A stretch of DNA of 64,000 nucleotides from Thamnaconus septentrionalis (GCA_009823395.1 CM020507.1:2631501-2695500); one strand, 5' to 3'. Counted from the stretch's first letter, positions 1-12,219 are shown. Numbers and translations are program-made. Notes: generated from the letters alone by a model not told the origin.

Positions 1-49
1 GGATAGATAGGTGGATAGATGGGTGGATAGATGATAGATGGATAGATAG
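1..49. repeat. (GATA/GGAT)n microsatellite
   Basis: Imperfect tetranucleotide run at the left edge, possibly continuing outside the window. Confidence 0.9.
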
Positions 50-870
50 CACTAAAAAAAACTACATATGTCACCTAATGATGTCTAAATCACTATTACT
101 TGAATGCAGCTGTTTGAGGTCTTTGACAATTTCACTACTGGATTCTTTTGCTCTGAATATAACGACACGCAGTTTGTTGCCCTGTGACCAGGTAAAAAAA
201 AAAATGCGACGCTGCAGCCGCAGGACGTTCCACTGAGGAATTTCCTCCGTCACGCTGTGACATCACTTCCTGCGCTACCTGATAAGTTCTGCACCGGGAA
301 GATTCGGCCTGTTCCGCGAAGGCACTCGTGCAATCGTTGACTGAACGTTGCAATAATCATTAGCATTCACAATAGCGCCAGCTGCGCTACATGCAACAAC
401 AAAAGAAACTTGCAGAGTTTGTCTCTCACTTGAAAGAGTAAATTAAAAGTCACCGCCGGGAGAGATTTGCAAGCACGGAGGCGTTTATCTGTCGTCGCAT
501 TTCAGGGATTAGCAGCGCCGGCTGGTATGCAAACAGTTTTCCATCCACAATAGCAACTAATTCATGTATATTTACTTTGACCGCATCCATTTCACACGTT
601 AATTCGTCTTGGCTGCGCTACTATCGGGCGGTAATCTGCTGCTGACACACGTCGCTATAGGCTGCGAGGCCAGAGTGGAAGTGCCAAAAAAATCAAGATT
701 TTATCACACGCAGCCTCGTTGACACAGGCAGCGACAACCAACACACACTGCACACACATTAGCGACATACACAGTGACACACACACAATGTGCAGAGTTG
801 TCAGGAGGGGGGAGAAGGGGAGGGGGAGTCGGCGAAAGTCCGTCATTCCTCAACAACATCATTGTACTCG
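50..870. other. unique intergenic sequence
   Basis: No exon, RNA gene or recognised repeat seen apart from short A and CA runs. Base composition is mixed. Confidence 0.5.
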
Positions 871-871
871 G

Positions 872-873
<2 letters not shown>

Positions 874-903
<30 letters not shown>
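874..903. repeat. (GT)n microsatellite
   Basis: About 15 GT units. Confidence 0.9.
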
Positions 904-905
<2 letters not shown>

Positions 906-1060
906 GCACACGCGCGCAGGATTATGAAACAGCCTATTGTCAAACAGGAGCATGTGCTCATGAAAAGGAGTCAAAGAAAAACAAGCGTCTGTGAACAAAT
1001 AGAGACAGATGCAGACATGCAGATGCGGCATGGATGTGTGTACACAGGTGCAAACACACG

Positions 1061-1114
1061 CATGCATGCACGCACGCACACACACACACACACATGCATG
1101 CATGCATGCATGCA
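1061..1114. repeat. (CATG)n/(CA)n compound microsatellite
   Basis: CATGCA units flank a CA core on both sides. The CATG parts are self-complementary. Confidence 0.9.
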
Positions 1115-1683
1115 CGGCCACAGGTAGAGTGGAAACACGGGGAAGTCGGTTCAGCTCCAAAGACTTTGTTGCAGCTGAGCTGCCCGGAGTCGAATGCTGT
1201 TTTACCAGAAATATGATTTATTTATTATTATAATTATTATTTATGTATTATTATTATTCACAAATTTTATTTATTTATTGATTTCTTCTCATTTCAAATG
1301 TTGCGTTTTTCACATTTGTCACTACTTGAGTGTTGGCTGAGAGATACAAGAGTTCAAACGCAGCGCAAACCCACAGCGCCACGTGGCAGAATGCCGCACG
1401 AAGGAGAATTTCCACTGCTATTTTTAGAAGTTGCATAATCGGGAAATAAGGAAATAACGGAGAAGTGCTGTGACTGTTAGCCCGTTCTTAAGGTCGAACC
1501 CGATTCGTAAACTACAAGGTCAAACTACGAGGTGTCAGCTCGGAGACACGATCGCACGCTGACCTTCAAGCTGCGACCTCCTGAAGGCCGCTGCAGTGGA
1601 GAGAGGCGTGGCGTCCCGAGGAGAGGCGGCCGATGATTGGCAGGGCCCTCTGCAGGGCGGAACAGACGGCCGCTCGACCAGCC

Positions 1684-1736
<53 letters not shown>
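1684..1736. repeat. (GGCT)13 microsatellite
   Basis: Near-perfect tetranucleotide array. Confidence 0.95.
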
Positions 1737-1738
<2 letters not shown>

Positions 1739-2276
1739 AGCGTCTTTGGCCAGTCGGTCAGGGGGTTTCCCCCGGTCTGTAGCTGGAGCAGACCCAGGGG
1801 TGAGGAGGGTGAGGAGGGTGAGAGAGAGGGAGAGGTGCCAGCCATTCGCTCTGCTGTTGCCGTGGGATTTCAATAAAGACACGTTCTGCACGCCCACCCC
1901 CCCCCCCTCCTCCAGAATTCTGCTGAAAAGAACAGCTGACTTCTGTTCCTCACCTGGGCTTGGACCCTGAGTGCTTCCTGTAAGGAGGTCCTGGAGCTCC
2001 TGGTTGTTCCTGGTTGTTCCTGGTTGCTGCTGCTTAGCAGCTCACCAAGTTCCAGCGGCGTAACGTCATCACTACACCTAAAGCAAGATACAAAAAAAAA
2101 AAAAAAAAAAATTGTCATGAGACTCCAATTAAAGTTCACTTGAAAAAATGAAACATGAAGAATATATACGGAAAATAAAATACAGGAACTTACCTGAAAA
2201 CCAAGAGTGATGGTCCCATTAATATCTCCCATTTATCCTTTTTTGCTCGGTGAAGTTCAGTGTTGCTTCACTGGCT

Positions 2277-2465
2277 GCTGAGGACCTGCAGGGAGCCGGT
2301 TTGTTTTGGTTCACATGCGGCGCAGGACTACAGCCCCTAGTGGTGAAAAAAACATTGTGTATAGCGGCTTTGAGCCAGTTTTTGCAGACTGTAGGGTAGA
2401 TATTAGTCTGGCTGAGAGCCTCAGGGTTGGTGGGAATCGAACCTGCAACCTCCTGCTGTGACTAC
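2277..2465 (-). mobile_element. SINE-like fragment with tRNA-type B box
   Basis: On the - strand there is ggttgcaGGTTCGATTCCCAC, a perfect RNA polymerase III B box, preceded by cagtagtcacagcaggag as in tRNA-derived fish SINE heads. About 110 nt further on is a segment that recurs at 6246-6294. No A box or clover-leaf is intact, so it is not a tRNA gene. The SINE family is not identified. Confidence 0.55.
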
Positions 2466-2529
2466 TGAACAGCAGAGAAATGGTTCTTCCAGTCATTTAT
2501 TGTTGCTTTACTGCTACTGCCAACCCTCG

Positions 2530-2545
2530 CCAGTAGGGGGCGCTG
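2530..2545 (+). promoter_or_regulatory. CTCF-core-like motif
   Basis: CCAGTAGGGGGCGCTG fits the CTCF core (CCAnyAGrkGGCGCTG). The motif is also common in teleost repeats, so function is uncertain. Confidence 0.35.
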
Positions 2546-3000
2546 CAGCCTCCACAGCTTGTCCAGCCCTCTTCAAAGAGATAGTTTGCCTCTTTATTGA
2601 GATTTTCACAGAGGGAAAGAATTCCAGCAATCAAAACTTGTTAAAAACAAACAAAAAACAGTCACTAAAAACAGTGGTTAGCACTGTGTTTTTAGCCTCC
2701 AGTCAATGCAGTGTATATTCTCCTTCCTTCATCTTGACGGGTCGAACGCCGTCGGGGCCCCCTGCAGGCAGCGTGTGCTTGCTTTGCACTTCCTGCGGCC
2801 TGGAAACACCCTGCTGGCGTACGCCGGCGCTGAAGTCACCGCGCTGACAGCCGCCGACTCAGACGCCGCAGCTGTTGCAGCTCCGTCCAGGGTCAAAGGG
2901 AAACATCCTAATGTTCATCCCACTTGAGGCGAGGCACCTGTCGGCCCGTCTCAGCCCGGCCGCCGCAAAGACAACAGAGAATTCAATAAAGTGGCTTAGA

Positions 3001-3026
3001 GCAGCAGCAGCAGCAGCAGCAGCAGT
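3001..3026. repeat. (GCA)n trinucleotide run
   Basis: Eight perfect units. Confidence 0.9.
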
Positions 3027-3265
3027 GGTGTCCGGCAGCCTCGTGGCTCATCCATGGAGGAGACGGAGGAACGTCTCCGACTCCTGATTGGTCGGTTGGT
3101 AGGAAACAGTACAGAGGATACAAGATACAGGTTGATTTAAATAGATAAAGTCACTAAAATGTAAATTGATTGTCAGTAATTAATGTTTAGCATTCAGTTT
3201 GTTGTTAGCATTACATGTTGTGACCACTAGATGTTGCTGAATTTGACACACTGGGCCTTCAAAAG

Positions 3266-3315
3266 ACCATCATTCAACAGCAGAAGAAAAAAATGTCTTG
3301 CTGTTGAATGATGGT
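3266..3315. other. 17-bp perfect inverted repeat (hairpin)
   Basis: ACCATCATTCAACAGCA (3266-3282) and its exact reverse complement (3299-3315) are separated by 16 A-rich bases. A G-T pair could extend each end. Shape is like a short precursor hairpin or a TIR remnant; identity unknown. Confidence 0.8.
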
Positions 3316-3805
3316 TTCAATTTGTTTTTGCGATTCTTTGACTTTAAAAAGCGAAGACACAGAGTAGTTGTCGGGAACTTTGGTTTCCTGGTCTATTCTA
3401 GTTTCATAGCCTTATACCAAACCCAGCTGTGTCATAATTTCTCCTTCATTACGAGTCAAGGAACCATATAAAAACGATTTTGAAAACCACCATTTAAAAA
3501 ATATATATATAAAATAAAGGTTCTGTCGTGAGTCATGAGAAACAGCAGCGAGAGACGGAGCTGCAGGCCAGGAGCTCCAACTTCCTTCATACACAAAAAC
3601 TGAAGATCAGATTTCCGGTGGAGGGGGAAGCCAACACCATTGATTTATCCACCAGCTTGTCAAGACGTCACATTGGTCGGAAACAGATCCGACCTGTTGC
3701 AGGTCTTTCTTTTTTCTTTGTTCCCTACCAACGTGTTTCGGCACCTCGCCGGCTTTCACTGCACGTTGAGAGAGGTACGAGCGGGCTGTTGGGTTTGGGT
3801 TGAGC

Positions 3806-4092
3806 GTGTCTGTCTGCCTGCCTGCCTGTCTGTCTGCCTGCCTGCCTGTCTGTCTGTCTGCCTGCCTGCCTGTCTGCCTGCCTGCCTGCCTGTCTGCCTG
3901 CCTGCCTGCCTGCCTGCCTGTCTGTCTGTCTGTCTGCCTGTCTGCCTGCCTGTCTGTCTGCCTGCCTGCCTGCCTGCCTGCCTGTCTGTCTGCCTGTCTG
4001 TCTGTCTGTCTGTCGGCCTGTCTGTCGGCCTGCCTGCCTGCCTGCCTGCCTGTCTGCCTGCCTGTCTGCCTGCCTGTCTGTCTGTCTGTCTG
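3806..4092. repeat. (CTGY)n long imperfect microsatellite
   Basis: About 285 bp of CTGC/CTGT units in irregular order. It makes long open frames in all + frames (Leu-Pro-Ala-Cys, Cys-Leu-Ser-Val) that are artefacts. Confidence 0.97.
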
Positions 4093-4214
4093 GAGGAAGG
4101 AGGGAGACCCTGCAGGAAACCTGCTGGCTGGGTTCTCTGATCCTCTGCTTCATTACAGCAAATCCCAGCACAAAGGCCAGTGACAGGAGCTTTACTGTCG
4201 TCTGGGAGGTCCGC

Positions 4215-4216
<2 letters not shown>

Positions 4217-4266
<50 letters not shown>
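4217..4266. repeat. (GT)25 microsatellite
   Basis: Uninterrupted dinucleotide run. Confidence 0.95.
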
Positions 4267-4267
<1 letters not shown>

Positions 4268-4574
4268 ATATTGCATCAGTGATGTAACCTGAAATATCTG
4301 CAACCTCCCCGCCCCTGCTTCCGCTGCGTTTCCTGCGTGGCTTCGTCTCACTGTCACTCACTCACACCCGCCCGTCCGTCCGTCAGTCCGTCCGACTTAT
4401 AATTAACTGCAGTTGTTAATGGGCTCAAGAAGAATTTAGCTTGTAAGCCGATCCCACAATTAGGGCTTGTTGACTTTGCATAAATGTCGGGGGCTGCCGT
4501 CCCCCAGGGGCGCGGGGCAGAAGAAGGGCGTCTTTGAGGGGCTGCCAGGCCTGGAAGGACCTCCAAAGATGTTT

Positions 4575-4577
<3 letters not shown>

Positions 4578-4611
<34 letters not shown>
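4578..4611. repeat. (GT)17 microsatellite
   Basis: Uninterrupted dinucleotide run. Confidence 0.95.
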
Positions 4612-4612
<1 letters not shown>

Positions 4613-5020
4613 TGGGGGGTGGAGCTCTACTCTAGCCAGCGGGCCTCCGCTGGATCCTCCGGGGGTCTCGGAGGACGTCGGCTCGACCGCCGGAATCTCA
4701 CAGGAGAACCGGACGGAGCAGCGACTCCTCCGCTGTGCAGCTTCCGGAGGAGGAAACGACTGAAAACAGGAAGCTGGCTTCAGGAGAAACACTCACATTT
4801 TAAAACTGTCAAATTCAACACGCTGACTGATGCTTCTCCATCTGGGGGCGACCTTCAGTCATCAACAACCTGATGGCAGTCAGGTCACACTGATGAAGAA
4901 GCTTCACTTCCTGTTAAGTCTACAAAAAAAAAAATGAAAGGACCCATATTACAGCCATTACACTCTCGCAAGATTAATTATCTTGGAAAAAAAACTGTAC
5001 AGATGCAAGAAGCTGCACCA

Positions 5021-5046
5021 TTAACCCTCTGTTTACAGCCTCCTTC
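5021..5046 (+). repeat. copy of a dispersed ~24-bp repeat
   Basis: Shares the CCCTCTGTTTmCAGCCTCC core with 59908-59930 (+) and 15113-15138 (-). Probably a remnant of one interspersed family. Confidence 0.4.
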
Positions 5047-5131
5047 TAAAACTGATGCTTCCGTGGACATGACACACGTTTGAACAGGGACAGAAGGAAC
5101 CAGGCGGTCTCAGAGAGTAACACTTGACCCA

Positions 5132-5132
<1 letters not shown>

Positions 5133-5166
<34 letters not shown>
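5133..5166. repeat. (CA)17 microsatellite
   Basis: Uninterrupted dinucleotide run. Confidence 0.95.
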
Positions 5167-5168
<2 letters not shown>

Positions 5169-5504
5169 AGGTCCTTGCAGGCCTGGCAGCTCCTCAACAG
5201 GTGGGTCGAGAAAGATGGGTTGTTTTCCGACTGACGCCACCTGTTTGGCTGCCTTTCTGGGATTGAAGACTACAAACTTGAATAGATACAGAATATATCT
5301 ATAGGCAGAGGCTCTGGCCCCTCCTCCTCCTCCTCCACCACCTCCTGCTGGAGGACGCTCTGTTTCTTGGCTCAGTCGTGGAAACCACCGCCGCTTCCTC
5401 ACCGCCACTTGTGGCTTCTCCTCTGAAACCGAGCTCTGTAATTCTGTGTTTCCGTGCTACACGCAGCTGCAAGTCGCAGCAAGTGTCGTCTCAGCTCTTT
5501 TTTC

Positions 5505-5528
5505 CCTCCTCCTCCTCCTCCTCCTCCT
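5505..5528. repeat. (CCT)8 run
   Basis: Perfect trinucleotide run followed by CT-rich DNA. Confidence 0.9.
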
Positions 5529-5973
5529 CTTTCTCTCTCTCCCACTTCCTGTCGATGAACTGGGAGGGTGGGGGCGGGGCGGTCAGGAAGACGGAGGAGC
5601 TGCTATAAAATGAGGTGCGGGCCGTCATCACCGCTTATTATTTACCGTGTCTGGGACTCGCCGCTGTAATTACATGTACATTTACTAACGCGGTCACGTT
5701 GATTAAAGTGTCAAGTGTGATTAGCCGCGCTGGAAAGATAACATAATATCACCTCACCACCCCTCCCTCCCCATCCATCCATCATTCTTCCTATGGAAAT
5801 AAATGCAGCAGAATGCTCTGCATTCACTGCTAGACCTGAGCAGCACACAAGTCACTATTATTATGACTATTATTATTATTGTTATTAGTATTATGAGTTA
5901 GTCCAGTTATTGCGCTGGGTCTATTTCTTCCATCACTGAAACACTTCACCAACAGTGTCCATCTTTACAAATG

Positions 5974-5999
5974 TTGTTGTTGTTGTTGTTGTTGTTGTT
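5974..5999. repeat. (GTT)n run
   Basis: Perfect trinucleotide run, about eight units. Confidence 0.9.
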
Positions 6000-6174
6000 T
6001 TCGACAGTCAAACTTGTCAGCTGGAACCTGAGGGCCAGCAAGCAGTACGACGTCAACTATGATAACTTGCAAAAAAATTTCAGCGGCATCAGAAGCAGCC
6101 AAGGCCAAAATAAAGAAATTTAAAAAAAAAAACAAAGAAAGAAAATAGTTGTTGTTATGTCAAAGGTCTCGGGT

Positions 6175-6187
6175 AGGTCAAAGGTCA
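6175..6187 (+). promoter_or_regulatory. perfect DR1 nuclear-receptor element
   Basis: AGGTCA-A-AGGTCA, with a further AAAGGTC half-site 13 nt upstream. Known DR1 ligands are RXR, HNF4, PPAR and COUP-TF dimers. Function here is not shown. Confidence 0.4.
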
Positions 6188-6245
6188 TCTTGCAGACTCT
6201 CACTTTGTTCTCTTCTCCCTTTCAGCTTCCTAGGTGTCGCAGTTT

Positions 6246-6294
6246 TGCGCCGCCCGGTGCACCAAAACAAACCGACCCCCTGCAGGTCCTCAGC
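6246..6294 (+). mobile_element. fragment matching the repeat at 2277-2325
   Basis: Shares ccaaaacaaaccg and ccctgcaggtcctcagc with the reverse complement of 2277-2325, with one gap. No other part of the SINE-like element is clear. Confidence 0.5.
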
Positions 6295-6560
6295 GAACCC
6301 CCCTCGCTGCTGATACTAGCGGGGCGGTCCAGTAGCCGAGGCTCATGATGTATGAGCTTCTCGCCGTCTCTCGGCCTCCACTGTAACACAACCTGGAGAA
6401 ATATCTGAGGAGTGACGCGGCGGGACGTCGTAAATCACCGCCGCGTCGTTTTCATTCACATGCAGCCGCATAAGACGAGCTCAGACAGGCTCGCTTCATT
6501 CTAAATGGTCAATAATTTATGGCGACTTCTCGCTGCTGCTGCTGTCAGGTCACAGATCGG

Positions 6561-6561
<1 letters not shown>

Positions 6562-6608
<47 letters not shown>
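6562..6608. repeat. (GT)23 microsatellite
   Basis: Uninterrupted dinucleotide run. Confidence 0.95.
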
Positions 6609-6609
<1 letters not shown>

Positions 6610-7921
6610 TCTCTGAGCCAGACATTGGCAGCGGCTCAGCACCGCAGCTGTAAATCAAGCGCGCACTCCGTCAAAGTCATAACCCGGCTCGTCCAACACG
6701 CCCGAGCAGACGGTAAATCACGGCTGTCTGACGGCTGCCAGGCTGACGGGAGGCAGCGGCGGTGGGAAAAACATCAATGAAAACCACGGCTGTGCTGCGC
6801 TCCGATTGGCCGATGTTGCAACGACGGCGGCGGCGGCGTTGTTGTCGTTTTAGTTGTTGGTGCCCCGCCGCCGCTCCGACAGGCTGGTTTTGTCTGTTGG
6901 TCTGGTTCTCTGGGTCTATTTTCATTTTCTCTGCAACCACCGACTGCAGAGAGAAGGCAAAAAAAAAAACAGGTGCTGGTCGGCTGATTTCAGCAAGGCA
7001 GGAGCGGCGCCGAGAGAGGCGGTTCGGCTTCCTGCCGCAGCTTCAATTAAGCAAAAAAAAAAAAAAAAAAAACAGCGGAACAAATGCAGCATGCAGGTGA
7101 ACCAAAAAGTTTGAGCTATCGTCGGACGTCTTGCTTGTTGTCGTCACCAGCGTCTCTGTCGCTGGATGACATCATCAAGTCGCAGACGTGGAACCAGGAA
7201 GTTCATCTGCAAGCGTCTCGGCTGAAGAGCTTCGTCCCCACAAACACTTTTTTTACAACAATTTTCCTTTTGGCGAAAGAAACGTTTTCACACTCAGGTG
7301 CACAAACACCGTCTGGACGCTTGCAGTTGCCCCAAAGGAAAAAACACGGTGGTGGCCGTGCAGGCTCGTCACAACTGACGAGCTGAACGCAGCAGGGATC
7401 CTGCAGGACACAATGATCTTTTAATAGAATTGACTATTTCATACTGCTTTTTCCCACCAAATGGATGTCAATGGGGTTTTTTTTTGTGTGTCAATGTGTG
7501 TGTGCACATGCATGCATGCATGTGTATGTACAAGACACACCAACAGTCATCTTGCACCTCCCAAAGAGACGCTTCTCCGACAGGACGGCCCGTCGTCGAG
7601 CTCTGATGAAGTCATCGCCGGGTGAAGTGGCGAGATATGGGTTCCCCAGCTCTTCACCACTCACTCCCTCCCTCCCTCCATCGCTCGCTGGCTGTTCTGG
7701 CTGGCGTACTCGCGCGTCCCCCGGTTGCCAAGAGCTGCCGCGCGGTGATGAACGACCGCCGCCGAGATTTGGCTAATGAACATTTTGGGAAAGCAAATAG
7801 ATGTTTCCACCGACGGCCTTTCTTAATCACCGCCGTTTCCTGTGGAATTCACTGTTGACAACCAGGCACTGGAAGAAACAGCCAGTCAGAGTGAGGAGAC
7901 GGAGAGAGGAGCTCTGGGAAG

Positions 7922-8077
7922 CTGTGTGTGTGTGTGTGTGTAAGATGGTGCCTCAGATAGGGGAGAGATTGGGAGTGTGTGTTCGGCTCCCTCTGCCCTC
8001 CGAACATCCCTGCAGACTTCATGCCAGTGCAGCTCAGACGGGTTTAATGCCCCGTCAGCTGTGCCAGACACACGCTG

Positions 8078-8116
<39 letters not shown>

Positions 8117-8199
8117 GACGCACACAGCACAAAGAGCTGCAGCAGCTGCCAAGTAGCTCACAAGAACACTGATGGGTGTGTGTGTGTGTGTGTGTGTGT
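7922..8199. repeat. three GT/CA runs (7922-7941, 8079-8112, 8174-8199)
   Basis: GT, CA and GT runs in close succession; adjacent runs are complementary and could pair. Confidence 0.9.
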
Positions 8200-8344
8200 T
8201 GGAACTAAACATAATGTGAACATGAACGCTCGGTGAGTCATGAGGGGAGTGAACCGAACCTATAGGAAGACACATTTAACACGAGTCACATGACCCAGTG
8301 CGTGTTCCTCAAAGAGCAGGAACAACAGTCCGTAGTTAGACAGT

Positions 8345-8394
8345 CAATTTATATATAGGTTGGATATATATATATGTATATATATATATATATG
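8345..8394. repeat. (TA)n-rich tract
   Basis: Imperfect TA dinucleotide run. Confidence 0.85.
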
Positions 8395-8399
8395 GTTGT

Positions 8400-11300
8400 T
8401 GGCTTATATGGAGGTCCCATTCCAACTCTTATTTTTACCCTTTGACCTCTGGAACTGAGTCAAGCCAGAATGAAATTCAGTAAGACAAAAAAAAAAAAAA
8501 AGGTTGACATAATTAAAAAAATGAATGAATGAATTGAGAAAAACTGGAGTTTGCGAGTCCTGGTAGCGGTTTCCATCAATTTGCAAGGCATCCTGGGAAA
8601 CTCGTCATAGACAGTGTGAGTGAGTCATTCAGATATTAGTGGGGGAGGGGCAAAGGTCTTAAAGTGGGATTAGTGAGCCTTGACGGGATTCGTTGCAGTG
8701 ATGAAGAACCATGTGACTTTGCTGCTTCGACTTCTGCTCAGGTTAGCAAAGCGCTAAAGGTGATTTTAGCCGCCAAGCCGATGGCGATGAGCAACACAGA
8801 GGCTCCTGGCTAAGAGACGCTAACCACGGATGAAGGTCAGACGTCTGCGGGAGGGTGACCACACCCACACCCAGCTACAAGGTGAGGCGAGGTCACATGA
8901 TTTCAAACCCACAGGTGAGATGTAGCGGTTGGCGGCGAGCGGGTGACTCAGCCCTCCTCCTTCGTTCCCTCAACACTGACAGGAGTCAGAGTCAGCAAAC
9001 ACAAGTTTGGTTAGTGATCGACAACAAGACCTGGAGCACTGAAAATAAATGAAAAAATAATGACAATTTTCCCAGAGAAAAAGGAAAAACGAGCGGCTTT
9101 CACGTCCATGGTCGCAGTTGCCCCGAAGGATTACACTGCATTATCGATATTGTACAAATGTTCTATATCGTATAGAAGAAAGCAAGAATTGTGCAAGATT
9201 CAAATCCCATTGTGGTTGTGAACCAAACACGGCAGCAGTCAGTTGTGTTTCCATGATCAGGTTCAAAAACAGCAAACTACACAACCCCTACACAACAGCC
9301 AGACTGCTTCTGAACGCAGCCTGAGTTTGACTCTTGGATTTCAGGGGTTTTTTTTTTTTTTTCTTCCTACGAAACTATATTATTTTTCTTTTTAAGTCGG
9401 CGAAAAAAGCCTTTTAGATTTTTTAGATTAGCTCCGGCTCTGACTGACATCTGCGCTCTGAAGTCTGATCTGCCCTCCAGACTGACAGAAAAACAAGATT
9501 TACTGGAAGTTGGCTGAAACACTCAGACTGCCAGACTGTTTTCTGTCAGTCGGGGGAAACACGAACGACGCCGTGAACACGAGGCTTGAAAATAAGGAAT
9601 TTTTGCACCAAGAGGATCTCTTGTACAACCAGCAGCTCCACTGACTTTGCAACTTTGCAGGTCTGAACTGGTTTTTAAGCTTCTTTTGTTCTTTTTTTTT
9701 TTTTTTTTTTTGAGGGGGGTTTTAGACGGCAAAAAAATCTAAAGCAAAAACTAGCAAAACCTTTCCATCCCGGCGGTGAGTTCAGATTGCGTGCGATCCG
9801 ACCTGGTGAGTCTTCAAGCTGACCCAGCAAGGTCCACAAACGACCTCTCACCTGAACACAATTAGCCTGACGTGCCGGCTTCTGAAACACATGCACACAA
9901 GCAAACACTAAACAAACAAACAAACAAACAAACAGAAGAGTTCTGCAGCTGGAAGGAGCCGTTGCTCCATTCAAAACGAGGCGGTGATAATTCAGCTCAG
10001 ATATCAATCAAGTGGAGTTAATGGAGCAAAATGACACCTTGGAAAAGAGCTTCGGGGGACATTGACTCACCGACATCGTGCCACATCCCAGCAGGGGGGG
10101 CTGTGCAGGCTGGTTTCACCCCCAACAATGAGCAACACTCGCTGCACTGTTTGGTTTGGATGAAGGTCAAACAAGAGCAACCGCTTCAGCGGAGCCTGGA
10201 AGAGAACATCCGGCTTAGTTGGCAGCATTTTGGTTTCACTCAATCTTAAAGCGTTTCACCTGGTTAGCACTGACTGCCGCTCCCAGGTCCTCGGCGGGCC
10301 GTCGGCGGGCCCTCGGCGGTCCTTCAGTGGGCTCTTGGTGGGGCCTCAGCAGTCCCTCAGCAGGCTGGGCCGGACCTCCTAAAGCTCCGAAGCAAATTGA
10401 AGGAGAGAAAAATCGTTCTTCTCTTACTGAAGAAATGTCCTCGTTGTGATCACGCTATTAGCATCCACGCTAACATGGTTTACAGACCTGCAGTCGCTTC
10501 CTGCTGGTGTCACGGCCAAATCCTGGTTGTAGCGCCGCCTAGTGTTGTAGTACCACAGGCCGAAGAAGATGATTCAAAGACAGCTTGCTGAAAAGAGACG
10601 TTGCTGTTTGATTTAGAAGCAAACTGGAATTTAAAAAAAAGATACGGGTCATTTTTTTCTGTTTTGTTGTTGTTTTTCTTTGATATCTAAAGTCTTGGTC
10701 TGGTCTTGGTCTCGATGCTCTCTAGTCTTGATGACGTCTTGGTCTCAGACGCTAGCTCCGCCTCTTCTTCCTCCTCCAAAAGGCTCTGAGTGGCTGCAAC
10801 GAGGACCCAACAGGCGGGAAAAACGGTGCGGATTCGAGCTTTTCACGACGGAGGTCCACCCTTAGTCGCCGCTGCCGAGGGCGATTGTTAGCGAGCGCGC
10901 TGTAAATCTGTCCAACCTCCCGGCAGGGCGGCGGTAGTCGTAACTCAAGGCAACAAGTCCAACACAGTCAGAGCCTTTAAAGAAAAATTGCAAAACCTGC
11001 AGCGGCGACTGGACGTGTTTCACTGTAACACCGGCCGCTCGGCTCGTGGCCTCAGACGGCTGATCTGATTCACAAAGGTGAGAAACAGGAGGAGGGAAGA
11101 GCGAGCGGAGCCAGAAGAGGCAGAGCCCGCAGAGACGACTTCCAGGAGGAGGAGAGGAGATAAATCTTGTCGGGGCGGCGCCTCACGGCAGGAAACACTT
11201 TTACGCAGGAGGAACTGGAATTGGCCATAAACATAATTACCCCTGCAAAGAAGAAAAGAAGAAAGGAAAAGTGACTGCAGACGGTTTGCAAGGTGACGTT

Positions 11301-11400
11301 TGGGTTTGGGTGGATCTTTAAACTGGGAGAAGACTGCTAATCTGGGGAGGCGAGGGTGGGTGTGGGGGGGGGGAGGCCTCCTCGCCGCCGCTGAATGGGC
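8400..11400. other. intergenic, no gene seen
   Basis: Holds poly-A/poly-T runs and a diffuse GTCTTGGTCTCG-like tandem at about 10690-10750. No supported exon. Confidence 0.5.
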
Positions 11401-11417
11401 GCTCTGTGGCGGCGGCC

Positions 11418-11495
11418 TCATTTGCATGAGGTGATAAACGCTGTTTACTCTGGACGTGCGGCTCTGTGAGGCGAGAAGCGGCCGCTGTAAACGCT
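11418..11495 (+). promoter_or_regulatory. clustered octamer and forkhead sites
   Basis: ATTTGCAT (11420-11427), GATAAAC (11433-11439), TGTTTAC (11442-11448) and TGTAAAC (11486-11492) lie within 75 bp, directly left of a CA microsatellite. Forkhead input to Tbx1 from upstream enhancers is known in mouse. Equivalence here is only a guess. Confidence 0.3.
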
Positions 11496-11520
11496 GCAGG
11501 CGATGATCGATTCACCGCCA

Positions 11521-11581
<61 letters not shown>
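11521..11581. repeat. (CA)30 microsatellite
   Basis: Uninterrupted dinucleotide run. Confidence 0.95.
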
Positions 11582-11584
<3 letters not shown>

Positions 11585-11763
11585 AATCCTTCCTCTTTAA
11601 AATAAATGCACATTTCTTTTCCACTCTGGCTGACGTTCATATTTCCAGCCCATCAGTCAACATCAGGCTCAAAAAGGGTTTATTTTCTCTGTGTATATTT
11701 GATAAACACACAGATATAAGCCCAGGCTCATGTGGGCGAAAGGGAGTGGGGGGGAGTAAAGAG

Positions 11764-11765
<2 letters not shown>

Positions 11766-11800
<35 letters not shown>
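11766..11800. repeat. (GT)17 microsatellite
   Basis: Uninterrupted dinucleotide run. Confidence 0.95.
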
Positions 11801-11801
<1 letters not shown>

Positions 11802-11889
11802 CTCTTTCCCATTATGAGGAATCAACTTTCCGGGCTCATTTTTAGCGACCTGAGGGTCATTTTGTCACAGAAGACGAGCAGCAGGCAGC

Positions 11890-11980
11890 AGCGTGGAGGA
11901 GGAAGAGGAGCAGGAAGAGAAGGAGGAGGAGGAGAGGAAAAGGAGGAGGAGGAGGAGGAAGAGAAGGAGGGGGAGGAGGG
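11890..11980. repeat. GGA/GAA purine tract
   Basis: About 90 bp with almost no pyrimidine on the + strand. Confidence 0.85.
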
Positions 11981-12216
11981 TCCGTGCAACACTTCAGCTT
12001 TTCCACTGAGAGAATGAAAAATAGAAAATTGTATTTTCCGTAACTATTCTTTTTTTTGCGTGTGTGTCATTAATCATACAGACTCATAATTTATATTATT
12101 TGGGCCTCTTTTTTTTTCCATTTTCCAACATGAAACGGATGACTGGAAAATAGAAAAGTTTCTGCCTGTAGTTCAGTTTGTTAAAGCAGGCAGGAGGAGA
12201 TGCCCTCAGCTGTCTG

Positions 12217-12219
<3 letters not shown>

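Noticed and set aside
2405..2465. Possible tRNA gene on the - strand
   Set aside because: Good B box but no A box, acceptor stem or clover-leaf; more likely a SINE head.
3640..4357. Long open frames in several reading frames across the CTGY array
   Set aside because: Low-complexity translation of a tetranucleotide repeat; open in several frames with no homology.
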